DNA of 64,000 nt from Pandoraea pneumonica (GTDB taxonomy: Bacteria > Pseudomonadota > Gammaproteobacteria > Burkholderiales > Burkholderiaceae): the NCBI RefSeq assembly GCF_902459645.1, contig NZ_CABPSK010000001.1:1984001-2048000 (forward strand), written 5' to 3'. Shown here piece after piece: positions 56,932 through 64,000 of this stretch. The position numbers and the translations under genes were made by a program. Under the pieces are notes generated by a model, which saw only the letters and a program-made list of their open reading frames with translations, was not told where the DNA came from and did no database searches. Numbering within the stretch: the stretch's first letter is position 1; each line of letters begins with the position of its first letter.

Positions 56932-56948
56932 TGATATACGATATACAA
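56932..56948. promoter_or_regulatory. Oxalate-regulon operator, site C (panE-like)
   Basis: TGATATACGATATACAA, same pattern as site A with ATATA-N3-TATA symmetry, 60 bases upstream of the panE-like ATG. The neighbouring bases are AT-rich, as expected for a promoter. Confidence 0.55.
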
Positions 56949-57008
56949 CATTTGATATTAGAAAAATAAAGGCCAAGTTCCGATTGACCATTTGTGGAGG
57001 GAGACTTC

Positions 57009-58022
57009 ATGAAGATTTGCATCTATGGCGCCGGTGCCATCGGCGGTTATCTCGGTGTGCAGCTCGCGCACGCTGGAGCCGATGTCAGTCTGGTGGCGCG
57101 CGGCCCGCATCTCGCGGCCATGCGTGAGCACGGACTCAAGTTGTTGATCGACGGCGAAGAACGCGTCGCCCAACTGCGTTGCACGGACGACCCGCGTGAG
57201 CTCGGTCCGCAGGACTACGTCATCATCGCGCTCAAAGCGCACTCCGTGCCGTCGGTACTCGACGCCATGCAACCGCTCATCGGTCCCGACACGGCCGTGG
57301 TCACTGCGGTGAACGGCATTCCCTACTGGTACTTCTATAAGCACGGCGGCACGCTCGAGGGCAGCACGCTCGAGAGCATCGATCCGGGCGGGCGTCAGTG
57401 GCGTCAGCTTGGCCCCGAACGGGCCATCGGCTGCGTCGTGTATCCGGCCACCGAAGTCGTTGCGCCCGGCGTGATTCAACACGTGTACGGCAACAAGTTC
57501 CCGCTCGGCGAAGCCAGCGGCGAGCGCACCGCCCGCGTGGAAGCGCTCTCGCAGATCATGACCAAAGGTGGGCTCGATGCCCCCATTCGCGAGAACATTC
57601 GCGACGAGATCTGGCTCAAGCTTTGGGGCAACCTCTGCTTCAACCCTATTTCGGCACTCACACACGCGACGCTCGATATCATCGCCAGCGACCCGGGCAC
57701 GCGTGCCGTCGCGCGCGCCATGATGCTCGAAGCGAAAGCGATCGGCGACAAGCTCGGCGTGCATTTCCGCGTGGATGTCGAACGCCGGATCAATGGCGCC
57801 GGCGCGGTGGGCTCGCACAAGACGTCGATGCTTCAGGATCTCGAGCGCGGCCGGGCCATGGAAATCGACCCGCTCGTCTCGGTGGTGCAAGAGATGGGGC
57901 GCCTTGCGGCAGTGCCCACGCCAACCCTCGACGTTGTGCTCGCCCTTATTCAGCAACGCGAGTTCATGACGCAGCCCGATGCCGTCGCTGCTGCACAGGC
58001 ACGACTGGCCAAGGCAGCTTGA
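57009..58022 (+). CDS. 2-dehydropantoate 2-reductase (PanE/ApbA) family protein in oxalate cluster
   Basis: NADPH-dependent ketoacid reductase fold, 337 aa. The N-terminus MKICIYGAGAIGGYLGVQLA is the Rossmann motif; the catalytic Lys region appears as IWLKLWGNLCFNPISALT, and HKTSMLQDLERGRAMEID is the ketopantoate-binding loop. GGAGGGAG precedes the ATG at 57009. Located in the oxalate region, behind a probable operator, it may be a paralogue used for another 2-oxo acid such as glyoxylate rather than for CoA synthesis; alternatively it boosts pantothenate/CoA supply for Frc. Both are inference. Confidence 0.88.
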   Translation: MKICIYGAGAIGGYLGVQLAHAGADVSLVARGPHLAAMREHGLKLLIDGEERVAQLRCTDDPRELGPQDYVIIALKAHSVPSVLDAMQPLIGPDTAVVTAVNGIPYWYFYKHGGTLEGSTLESIDPGGRQWRQLGPERAIGCVVYPATEVVAPGVIQHVYGNKFPLGEASGERTARVEALSQIMTKGGLDAPIRENIRDEIWLKLWGNLCFNPISALTHATLDIIASDPGTRAVARAMMLEAKAIGDKLGVHFRVDVERRINGAGAVGSHKTSMLQDLERGRAMEIDPLVSVVQEMGRLAAVPTPTLDVVLALIQQREFMTQPDAVAAAQARLAKAA

Positions 58023-58040
58023 TCGCCTGAGAAGAAGACC

Positions 58041-58070
58041 TGGCAAGTTGGCGCGTCGCGCCGCTTGCCA
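58041..58070 (+). terminator. Hairpin after panE-like gene, possible terminator
   Basis: TGGCAAG...CTTGCCA with inner GGCGCG/CGCGCC-type pairing, 19 bases after the panE-like stop. There is no T run after it, so the terminator call is weak. Confidence 0.4.
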
Positions 58071-58450
58071 TGCGCCTATCTATATAGAAGGGCAATTTCT
58101 GCCGCACGCCGCCGCCACGCATTGTTCCCCCTGCAATGCGTTGGCGGATGGATCTGCCGACTGGCGGATCAGCGGATCGAGACCCGGCACGGTGGCTCAG
58201 CACGCAATAACGGCTGTGGTTTCGCGGCAACGCAATATCACCGTTTTCCCCCTCACCGAGGACACCTTCGAACACGCGACTGACTACGCATTACCCGCGC
58301 GTCCCGAAATCTGTACTCTTGCACGCCAACCGGACCTTTGAGGAGACCAGCGCCGCGCATCGACCCGCTCGGCAGTATCGGAAAAAGAGACAAAATCAGG
58401 CAGTCAATGGGCAGTGACACTTAAAGAACGTCCCGAAAAACGATAAATTT

Positions 58451-58475
58451 TGATATTCCGTATGTGGTATATCTT
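58451..58475. promoter_or_regulatory. Oxalate-regulon operator, site D (weak)
   Basis: TGATATTCCGTATGTGG overlaps GTATGTGGTATATC: two partial matches to the ATATA-N3-TATAT pattern, about 85-108 bases upstream of the small membrane gene. Symmetry is poorer than in sites A-C and E. Confidence 0.4.
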
Positions 58476-58558
58476 GAGACTTGTTGCGGCGCGACATACA
58501 ATGCAAAGCAAGTTCTCCCCCACATATCGATCATCTAACGTCTTTCAGGAGTGTCATC

Positions 58559-58777
58559 ATGTTCGTCGTTGCGCTGACTCTGCTTGCCCTCGCCGCCGCC
58601 CTTTCCGCCGGTGCCGCCATGGTTCATTTGTTTGCATCGCTGCCGGCATCGATGCTTGAGAAGGCCGAGAAGAATGGCCGCTTCGCCTACCTGGCGGAAA
58701 CCACGCAGGCAAACGAATCGGGTAAACTCGTCACGAAACCGGCATCCGTCGTGGGGCAGCAAGCATTGCGCCTCTGA
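58559..58777 (+). CDS. Small single-pass membrane protein
   Basis: 72-aa product. The first 26 residues are one hydrophobic helix (VVALTLLALAAALSAGAAM) with short N-terminus, followed by a polar tail with MLEKAEKNGRF and an ending VGQQALRL. AGGAG sits 7 bases before the ATG, so it is probably translated; the upstream in-frame ATG at 58481 has no SD. It is 29 bases upstream of the GntR gene, probably co-transcribed, and behind operator site D. It could be a signal-anchored accessory peptide. No family recognised. Confidence 0.7.
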   Translation: MFVVALTLLALAAALSAGAAMVHLFASLPASMLEKAEKNGRFAYLAETTQANESGKLVTKPASVVGQQALRL

Positions 58778-58806
58778 GGAGGCCGTAATACCTAGGAGAC
58801 TATTGC

Positions 58807-59520
58807 ATGTCCCTGATCACCCCAACTCCGGAGCGAGTGACGCCACTCGCGCTGGGGCCGATCGACACCACCACGAGTTTTCGTAATCAGGCGTATGCGC
58901 GGCTGAAAAAAGCCATCGCAGACGCAGATATCTATAACCGGAAAGAAGAGATCCGCCTGGATGAGCGTCAGCTCATCCAGGAACTCGGCGTTTCGCGCAC
59001 CCCGATTCGCGAGGCGATGACTCTCCTGGAGCAGGAAGGTTTTCTGCGCACGGTGCCACGCCGAGGCATTTTCATCATCCGCAAGACCAAGCGTGAAATC
59101 GTCGAGATGATTCAGATGTGGGCGGCCCTCGAAGGCATGTCCGCACGACTGGCCACGCTGCACGCCTCGGATGAAGAGATCGCGAAACTGCGCCATCTGT
59201 TCGATGAGTTCGTCAACGCACCGCCGACCGATCACATCGAAGAGTATTCCGACGCGAACATCGACTTCCATCAGGCGCTCATCAATCTTGGCGGCTCGCA
59301 AGCGATTGCGAACACCATCAAGAACCTGTTCATTCACGTGCGCGCCATTCGTAAAGTGACGATCGCTCAGAACGACCGGGCCGCGCGCTCGATTGTCGAT
59401 CACCTGAAGATCATCACGGCACTCGAAAAACGCGATACGGAACTGGCCGAGAAGCTCGCTCGCGATCACACCCTCGGTTTGGCCGCTTTCGTCGAAGAGC
59501 ATTGCGACTTCCTCGATTAA
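58807..59520 (+). CDS. GntR-family (FCD) regulator, probable oxalate/formate regulon regulator
   Basis: Regulator of 237 aa. The winged HTH includes LGVSRTPIREAMTLLE and GFLRTVPRRGIFI; the FCD-type domain (about 95-225) contains DANIDFHQALINLGG with the usual acidic/His metal-binding pattern. AGGAGA precedes the ATG at 58807. It is the only regulator gene between panE-like and fds and is followed by a terminator. The GATATAC palindromes before frc1, oxlT, panE-like, the small gene and fds are its probable targets; an oxalate, formate or CoA-ester ligand is inferred. Confidence 0.88.
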   Translation: MSLITPTPERVTPLALGPIDTTTSFRNQAYARLKKAIADADIYNRKEEIRLDERQLIQELGVSRTPIREAMTLLEQEGFLRTVPRRGIFIIRKTKREIVEMIQMWAALEGMSARLATLHASDEEIAKLRHLFDEFVNAPPTDHIEEYSDANIDFHQALINLGGSQAIANTIKNLFIHVRAIRKVTIAQNDRAARSIVDHLKIITALEKRDTELAEKLARDHTLGLAAFVEEHCDFLD

Positions 59521-59572
59521 CGTCATGACCGGCGGCGCGCGTGGCTGCCACACGCTCACGCACGCCAATAAG

Positions 59573-59607
59573 AAAGCCAGCCGCACATTCGTGCCGCTGG
59601 CTTTTTT
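59573..59607 (+). terminator. Intrinsic terminator of gntR
   Basis: AAAGCCAGC / GCTGGCTTT with an inner GCAC/GTGC stem, followed by TTTTTTG. It lies 53 bases after the gntR stop and insulates the fds operon from it. Confidence 0.92.
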
Positions 59608-59763
59608 GTTTTTCCCCGCCAGTTGCCGCCTAGCCCGGCATACTGTTCCTTCTTCTCCCCTCCCCTTCAGCGCCTCTCCTCCGGCGCATCAGATCCGGCG
59701 CCTCAAATCCGGCGCTTCAAATCCGGGTAAACGAGCCTGCCAAACCCGGTCTCAGGCTATTGC

Positions 59764-59794
59764 ACGTATACCGTATATGATATATCGTGTTTCA
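59764..59794. promoter_or_regulatory. Oxalate-regulon operators, site E (fds), two overlapping copies
   Basis: ACGTATACCGTATATGA (59764-59780) and TGATATATCGTGTTTCA (59778-59794) overlap by three bases. The first has GTATA-C-C-G-TATAT symmetry (five contiguous matching pairs), the second shares TGATATA...TTTCA with site A. Located at the likely fds promoter, 370-400 bases before fdsG. Confidence 0.6.
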
Positions 59795-59932
59795 CATACT
59801 GATGCCTTGCCACGGTGAAGACGGCCACTCCCCAAACCGTCTCTGACGTGACAACGCACTGCCCGTGGAAGCGGGTATCGGGTGAAGCGCGAATTCGCGA
59901 CGCCTGCGGTACCGGTTCATGATGTAAGCAAC

Positions 59933-60144
59933 GGGCGAGAGGCCAGCTCGTGCGGCATATGGTGGGGGCTATGTGTCGCACACGCATCCGGCGTCACGCT
60001 GATCGCTAGACCCGAGCCGCGTCTTCGGATGCGTTTTCATCGGGCCTCTCGCCCCGGGGCAAGCCGAAAAGCTTTGCCAAAGTTTGAAAGCGGAACGACA
60101 ACACATACCCATACCCGCAGGTGTGCCGCTCCCCACGGCGTGCC
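59933..60144 (+). ncRNA. Structured 5' leader of fdsG, candidate riboswitch-like element
   Basis: Nested perfect stems: P1 GGGCGAGAGGCC (59933-59944) with GGCCTCTCGCCC (60043-60054), 12 bp; inside it P3, GTGCG-G-CATA (59950-59959) with TATG-TGT-CGCAC (59970-59981); and P2 ACGCATCCG (59982-59990) with CGGATGCGT (60026-60034), 9 bp, directly abutting P3. This is a three-way junction of 122 nt. Downstream are hairpins at 60058-60078 and 60120-60144 (all-paired 9-bp GGTGTGCCG / CGGCGTGCC with wobbles), the latter ending 4 nt before the fdsG SD. I cannot assign it to a known class. Confidence 0.55.
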
Positions 60145-60162
60145 AAATAGGAGACAACTGCC

Positions 60163-60630
60163 ATGCGCGAGGCTTATTCCGTCGCGACGGTGCAAGCGAT
60201 TCTGGACGCTCATGCAGCGCAGGAAGGGCCATTGTTGCCCATCCTCCACGACGTTCAGGAAGCCTTCGGCTACGTGCCCCCGGACGCCGTGCCCGTCATC
60301 GCCAACGCCCTCAACCTCTCGCGCGCCGAAGTTCACGGCGTGATCACGTTCTATCACCACTTCCGCACCAGTGCGCCGCCGCGCCACGTTGTGCAGATTT
60401 GCCGCGCGGAAGCGTGTCAGAGCATGGGCGCCGACGCGCTCGTGGCGCACGCCGAGCGCGTGCTGGGTTGTGCGATGCACGCGCATAGCGGCGACGTCGC
60501 GCTCGAGCCCGTGTATTGCCTTGGCCAGTGCGCCACGTCGCCGGCCATCACCATCGACGACAAGCTGCACGCGCGCGTCACCCCCGAGAAATTCGACCGC
60601 CTGCTCGCCCGCGCGAAGGATGCCGTATGA
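60163..60630 (+). CDS. fdsG: NAD-dependent formate dehydrogenase gamma subunit
   Basis: 155-aa NuoE-like subunit with one 2Fe-2S cluster: CRAEACQSMG and CLGQCATSPA supply the four cysteines. In FdsG, with FdsB, it forms the NADH-dehydrogenase module of the cytosolic formate dehydrogenase. TAGGAGACAACTGCC precedes the ATG. Its TGA overlaps the fdsB ATG. A long 5' leader with RNA stems and a regulator operator sits upstream. Expected role: oxidise formate released from oxalate, producing NADH. Confidence 0.95.
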   Translation: MREAYSVATVQAILDAHAAQEGPLLPILHDVQEAFGYVPPDAVPVIANALNLSRAEVHGVITFYHHFRTSAPPRHVVQICRAEACQSMGADALVAHAERVLGCAMHAHSGDVALEPVYCLGQCATSPAITIDDKLHARVTPEKFDRLLARAKDAV

Positions 60631-62228
60631 GCCAAGTCACCTCCCCTGCCCAAGCTAACCCGACCACCGTGCGGCTCTATCTGCCGCGCGACTCCGCCGC
60701 GCTCGCCCTCGGTGCCGATGAAGTGGCTGAAGCCATCGTCGCGCAAGCGGCCGCACGCGGCATCGCGATCGAGCTCGTGCGCAACGGCACGCGCGGCATG
60801 CTCTGGCTGGAGCCGCTGCTAGAAGTCACCACACCCGCAGGACGCGTCGCCTACGGTCCGGTCGAGGTCGACGACGTGCCGGGTCTGTTCGATGCCAACG
60901 TCACCGCAGGCGGCGATCATCCGCTGGCCCTCGGCCTGACCGAAGAGATTCCGTACTTCAAACAGCAGGAACGACTCACCTTCGCGCGCGTGGGCATCAC
61001 CGATCCCGTCTCTGTCGACGATTACGTCGCACACGACGGCTATCGCGGCCTGCGCAACGCCCTCGCCATGGACGGCGCGGCCATCGTCACGCAAGTGACC
61101 GATTCCGGCCTGCGCGGACGTGGCGGTGCGGCGTTCCCGACTGGCATCAAGTGGAAGACGGTACTCAACACGCCCTCCGCGCAGAAGTACATCGTTTGCA
61201 ACGCCGACGAGGGCGACTCCGGCACGTTCGCCGACCGCATGTTGATGGAAGGCGACCCGCTCGTGCTCGTGGAAGGTATGACGATCGCGGGCATCGCCGT
61301 CGGTGCCACGCGCGGCTATATCTATGTGCGCAGCGAGTATCCGCATTCGATTGATGTACTCAACGAAGCCATCGTCAATGCGAAAGCCGCGGGCTATCTG
61401 GGCGAGAACATTCTTGGCTCGGACAAGACCTTCCATCTGGAAGTGCGCAAGGCGGCCGGCGCTTACGTCTGCGGCGAAGAAACCGCACTGCTCGAAAGCC
61501 TCGAAGGCAAACGCGGCGTCGTGCGCGCCAAGCCGCCGCTGCCCGCCATCGAAGGCCTCTTCGGCCAACCGACGGTCATCAACAACGTGATCTCGCTCGC
61601 CTCGGTGCCGATCATCATGGACCGTGGTGCCGACTTCTATAAGAACTTCGGTATGGGCCGCTCGCGCGGCACGTTGCCGATTCAGCTCGCGGGCAACATC
61701 AAGTACGGCGGCCTGATCGAGAAAGCGTTCGGTGTCACGCTGCGCGAAATTCTGTACGACTTCGGCGGCGGTGCCATCACCGGCCGACCACTTCGCGCCG
61801 TGCAGGTCGGCGGCCCGCTCGGCTCCTATCTGCCCGAATCGCAGTGGGATACGCCGCTCGACTACGAAGCGTTTGCCGCGCTGTGGGCGGTGCTCGGCCA
61901 CGGCGGCATCGTGGCCCACGACGACACGGTCGATCTCGCCAAGCTTGCGCGCTACGCGATGGAGTTCTGCACCATCGAATCGTGCGGCAAGTGCACGCCG
62001 TGCCGCATCGGCTCGACGCGCGGCGTGGAAGTCATGGACCGCATCATCGACGGACGCGACCGTCCCAAACAAATCAAGTTGCTGCGCGATCTGTGCGACA
62101 CCATGCTCGCCGGCTCGCTGTGCGCGATGGGCGGCATGACGCCCTACCCCGTGCTCTCAGCACTGAACCATTTCCCCGAAGACTTCGGCGCGGCTGAAGC
62201 ATCGAACCAGCCGACTAAGGCCGCCTAG
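60627..62228 (+). CDS. fdsB: NAD-dependent formate dehydrogenase beta subunit
   Basis: NuoF-like flavoprotein of 533 aa that transfers electrons to NAD+. Early residues form a NuoE-like thioredoxin-type region, then the FMN/NAD part with GLRGRGGAAFPTGIKW (about residues 154-169) and CNADEGDSGTFADR, and the C-terminal 4Fe-4S motif ESCGKCTPCRIG with a later Cys. Its ATG lies in the fdsG stop (ATGA). fdsA follows after a short gap, so the order is the usual fdsGBA. Confidence 0.95.
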   Translation: MSQVTSPAQANPTTVRLYLPRDSAALALGADEVAEAIVAQAAARGIAIELVRNGTRGMLWLEPLLEVTTPAGRVAYGPVEVDDVPGLFDANVTAGGDHPLALGLTEEIPYFKQQERLTFARVGITDPVSVDDYVAHDGYRGLRNALAMDGAAIVTQVTDSGLRGRGGAAFPTGIKWKTVLNTPSAQKYIVCNADEGDSGTFADRMLMEGDPLVLVEGMTIAGIAVGATRGYIYVRSEYPHSIDVLNEAIVNAKAAGYLGENILGSDKTFHLEVRKAAGAYVCGEETALLESLEGKRGVVRAKPPLPAIEGLFGQPTVINNVISLASVPIIMDRGADFYKNFGMGRSRGTLPIQLAGNIKYGGLIEKAFGVTLREILYDFGGGAITGRPLRAVQVGGPLGSYLPESQWDTPLDYEAFAALWAVLGHGGIVAHDDTVDLAKLARYAMEFCTIESCGKCTPCRIGSTRGVEVMDRIIDGRDRPKQIKLLRDLCDTMLAGSLCAMGGMTPYPVLSALNHFPEDFGAAEASNQPTKAA

Positions 62229-62241
62229 GAGAGCCCTCACC

Positions 62242-64000
62242 ATGATGGACCCGATGTTCGAAAAGGATTACGGCACGCCGCGTCGCGAGTCGGAAAAGGA
62301 AGTCACGCTTGAGATCGACGGCGAGCAAATCACCGTGCCTGCGGGCACGTCGATCATGCGTGCCGCGGCCGAAGGCGGCGTGAACGTACCGAAGCTGTGC
62401 GCTACCGATTCGCTGGAGCCGTTCGGCTCGTGCCGCCTGTGTCTGGTGGAAATCGAAGGACGGCGCGGCTTCCCCGCATCGTGCACGACGCCCGTCGAAC
62501 CGGGCATGAAGGTTCGTACGCAAACGCCGAAATTGCAGGAACTGCGCAAGGGCGTGATGGAGCTCTACATCTCCGATCACCCGCTCGATTGCCTGACCTG
62601 CGCCGCTAACGGCGATTGCGAATTGCAAGACATGGCGGGTGTCACGGGACTGCGCGAAGTGCGTTACGGCTTCGACGGCGCCAACCACTTCGACACCGAG
62701 AAAGACGAAACCAACCCGTACTTCACTTACGACGCCTCGAAGTGCATCGTCTGTAACCGCTGCGTGCGCGCCTGTGAAGAAACGCAAGGCACGTTCGCGC
62801 TGACGATCTCGGGCCGCGGCTTCGAAGCGCGTGTCTCGCCGGGTCAAGACCAGCCGTTCATGGATTCGGAATGCGTGTCGTGCGGCGCCTGTGTGGCCGC
62901 CTGCCCGACCGCTACGCTGCAAGAAAAGTCCGTCATTCACCTCGGCCAAGCCGAGCACGCCAAGATCACCACCTGTGCCTATTGCGGCGTGGGCTGCTCG
63001 TTCAAGGCGGAGATGAAGGGCAATGAAGTCGTGCGCATGGTGCCGCACAAGGATGGTCAGGCCAACGAAGGCCATGCCTGCGTGAAGGGCCGCTTCGCTT
63101 GGGGCTACGCCACGCACAAGGACCGCATTCTCACGCCGAAGATCCGCAAGAAAATTACCGATCCGTGGCAAGAAGTGTCGTGGGACGAAGCCCTCGACTA
63201 CGCGGCATCGGAATTCAAGCGCATTCAGGCCAAGTATGGCCGCGACTCGATCGGCGGCCTGGTGTCGTCGCGCTGCACGAACGAAGAAGATTACCTCGTG
63301 CAGAAGCTGGTACGTGCCGCCTTCGGCAACAACAACGTCGACACCTGCGCCCGCGTTTGCCATTCGCCGACCGGCTACGGCCTGAAGGCCACGCTGGGCG
63401 AATCGGCGGGCACGCAGACGTTCAAGTCGGTGGAACATTCCGACGTGATTCTGGTGATGGGTGCGAACCCGACCGACGGCCACCCGGTGTTCGGCTCGCG
63501 CATGAAGAAGCGTCTGCGCGAAGGCGCGAAGCTGATCGTGATCGACCCGCGCCGGATCGATCTGGTCAAGAGCCCGCACATCAACGCCGACTATCACCTG
63601 CAACTGCGTCCGGGCACGAACGTGGCGATGGTCAACGCCCTCGCCCACGTGATCGTGACCGAAGGGCTGATGGACGAAAAATTCATCGCCGAGCGCTGCG
63701 AAGACCGCGCGTTTGCGCAGTGGCGCGACTTCATCTCGCGCGCCGAGAATTCGCCCGAAGCCACCGAAGTGCACACCGGCGTGCCTGCGCATCTGGTGCG
63801 CGGTGCGGCGCGTCTGTACGCCACGGGCGGTAACGCGGCCATCTACTACGGCCTGGGCGTCACCGAGCATGCGCAAGGTTCGACGACCGTGATCGGTATC
63901 GCCAACCTCTCGATGCTCACCGGCAACATCGGCCGCGAAGGTGTCGGCGTGAACCCGCTGCGCGGTCAGAACAACGTGCAGGGCTCGTGCGACATGGGTG
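62242..64000 (+). CDS. fdsA: NAD-dependent formate dehydrogenase alpha subunit, Cys type (3' end cut)
   Basis: Molybdenum (bisMGD) catalytic subunit; 586 residues are present of an expected 950-1000. N-terminal 2Fe-2S with Cys53, Cys64, Cys67 and Cys81; a His-Cys3 4Fe-4S site HPLDCLTCAANGDC; two ferredoxin-type motifs CIVCNRCVRAC and CVSCGACVAACP; then CAYCGVGC and the Mo domain. The active-site residue is cysteine 373 (RVCHSPTGYG), unlike the selenocysteine of FdnG in the same window. SD AGGAG is present and ATG at 62242 is used. fdsC and fdsD would be expected to the right, outside the window. Confidence 0.95.
   Translation, partial: MMDPMFEKDYGTPRRESEKEVTLEIDGEQITVPAGTSIMRAAAEGGVNVPKLCATDSLEPFGSCRLCLVEIEGRRGFPASCTTPVEPGMKVRTQTPKLQELRKGVMELYISDHPLDCLTCAANGDCELQDMAGVTGLREVRYGFDGANHFDTEKDETNPYFTYDASKCIVCNRCVRACEETQGTFALTISGRGFEARVSPGQDQPFMDSECVSCGACVAACPTATLQEKSVIHLGQAEHAKITTCAYCGVGCSFKAEMKGNEVVRMVPHKDGQANEGHACVKGRFAWGYATHKDRILTPKIRKKITDPWQEVSWDEALDYAASEFKRIQAKYGRDSIGGLVSSRCTNEEDYLVQKLVRAAFGNNNVDTCARVCHSPTGYGLKATLGESAGTQTFKSVEHSDVILVMGANPTDGHPVFGSRMKKRLREGAKLIVIDPRRIDLVKSPHINADYHLQLRPGTNVAMVNALAHVIVTEGLMDEKFIAERCEDRAFAQWRDFISRAENSPEATEVHTGVPAHLVRGAARLYATGGNAAIYYGLGVTEHAQGSTTVIGIANLSMLTGNIGREGVGVNPLRGQNNVQGSCDMG

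Larger units (their letters stand above)
56264..57008. other. Divergent control region between oxlT and panE-like gene
   Basis: About 745 bases, AT-rich in part, without a convincing gene. It holds palindromic sites at 56430 and 56932. A minus-strand frame at 56698-56991 is not protein-like and lacks an SD. The length suggests two separate promoters and possibly untranslated leaders; nothing else was recognised. Confidence 0.6.
58023..58558. other. Intergenic region before small membrane gene
   Basis: About 536 bases. It holds a hairpin (58041-58070), then a GC-rich stretch without a credible gene, then an AT-rich promoter-like part with palindromic site D. Small frames in it lack SD sequences. 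Confidence 0.6.
59521..60162. other. Control region and 5' leader of fds operon
   Basis: About 640 bases holding, in order, the gntR terminator, a 14-bp repeat (units at 59669-59724, four degenerate copies), palindromic sites at 59764-59794 and a folded RNA leader ending just before fdsG. Frames within it are not supported by SD or protein-like composition. Confidence 0.7.

Noticed and set aside
59669-59724. 14-bp repeat before fds as regulatory array
   Set aside because: Copies are degenerate and GC-rich with no symmetry; probably simple slippage, no regulator type fits.
59933-60144. Direct assignment of the fds leader to the Moco riboswitch
   Set aside because: The gene context suits it, but I could not match the conserved bases of that class from memory; left as unassigned.
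62215-63876. Minus-strand frame of 553 codons
   Set aside because: Antisense of fdsA, which shows all Fe-S motifs.

Overview
The window is high-GC DNA from a beta-proteobacterium of the Burkholderiaceae. The gene content fits Pandoraea best: an oxalate operon of the Oxalobacter type, a selenocysteine cassette, an Fds-type formate dehydrogenase and many LysR/GntR-controlled catabolic clusters. The genus is inference; the family is safer. Both ends cut genes: an RND efflux pump on the left and fdsA on the right.

Layout. 1-5.1 kb: end of an HME-type RND pump with its outer-membrane lipoprotein, a LysE exporter and a porin. 5.2-11.9 kb: a catabolic cluster (aromatic-acid MFS transporter, EAR-repeat propeller protein, unknown 391-aa protein, amidohydrolase, HpcH/HpaI aldolase) with a divergent LysR regulator. 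12.0-21.3 kb: a complete selenocysteine cassette on the minus strand: selC tRNA-Sec, selB, selA, fdhE and fdnIHG. fdnG contains an in-frame UGA followed by a SECIS hairpin. 21.5-25.2 kb: a pqiA-pqiA-pqiB-pqiC lipid-transport operon. 25.2-31.9 kb: AstE/aspartoacylase-like hydrolase, orphan branched-chain-type binding protein, MdtD-like MFS, low-complexity protein and a GH15 enzyme. 32.3-38.4 kb: CoA-transferase/enoyl-CoA hydratase with a divergent GntR, a second GntR with a divergent hydratase, and an MFS. 38.7-43.8 kb: a three-subunit HcnABC/opine-oxidase-like dehydrogenase and two LysR regulators. 43.9-47.2 kb: pntAA-pntAB-pntB transhydrogenase and a small unknown gene.

47.4-64 kb is an oxalate/formate region. 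It holds a LysR, an FAH-family enzyme, formyl-CoA transferase 1 preceded by a 22-codon leader ORF, a PAS-only protein, formyl-CoA transferase 2, oxalyl-CoA decarboxylase, the oxalate/formate antiporter, a PanE-family reductase, a 72-aa membrane protein, a GntR regulator and fdsGBA. OxlT imports oxalate, Frc makes oxalyl-CoA, Oxc decarboxylates it to formyl-CoA, Frc recycles the CoA and releases formate, and FdsGBA (Cys enzyme, NAD-linked) or FdnGHI (Sec enzyme, respiratory) oxidises the formate. PntAB can convert the NADH to NADPH.

Most noteworthy beyond standard annotation: (1) a GATATAC-N-GTATATC-like palindrome in front of frc1, oxlT, panE-like, the small membrane gene and fds, a probable regulon operator for the linked GntR; (2) a folded 5' leader of about 120 nt (a three-way junction of nested perfect stems) upstream of fdsG; (3) the overlapping leader peptide of frc1; (4) a 23-bp inverted repeat beside it.
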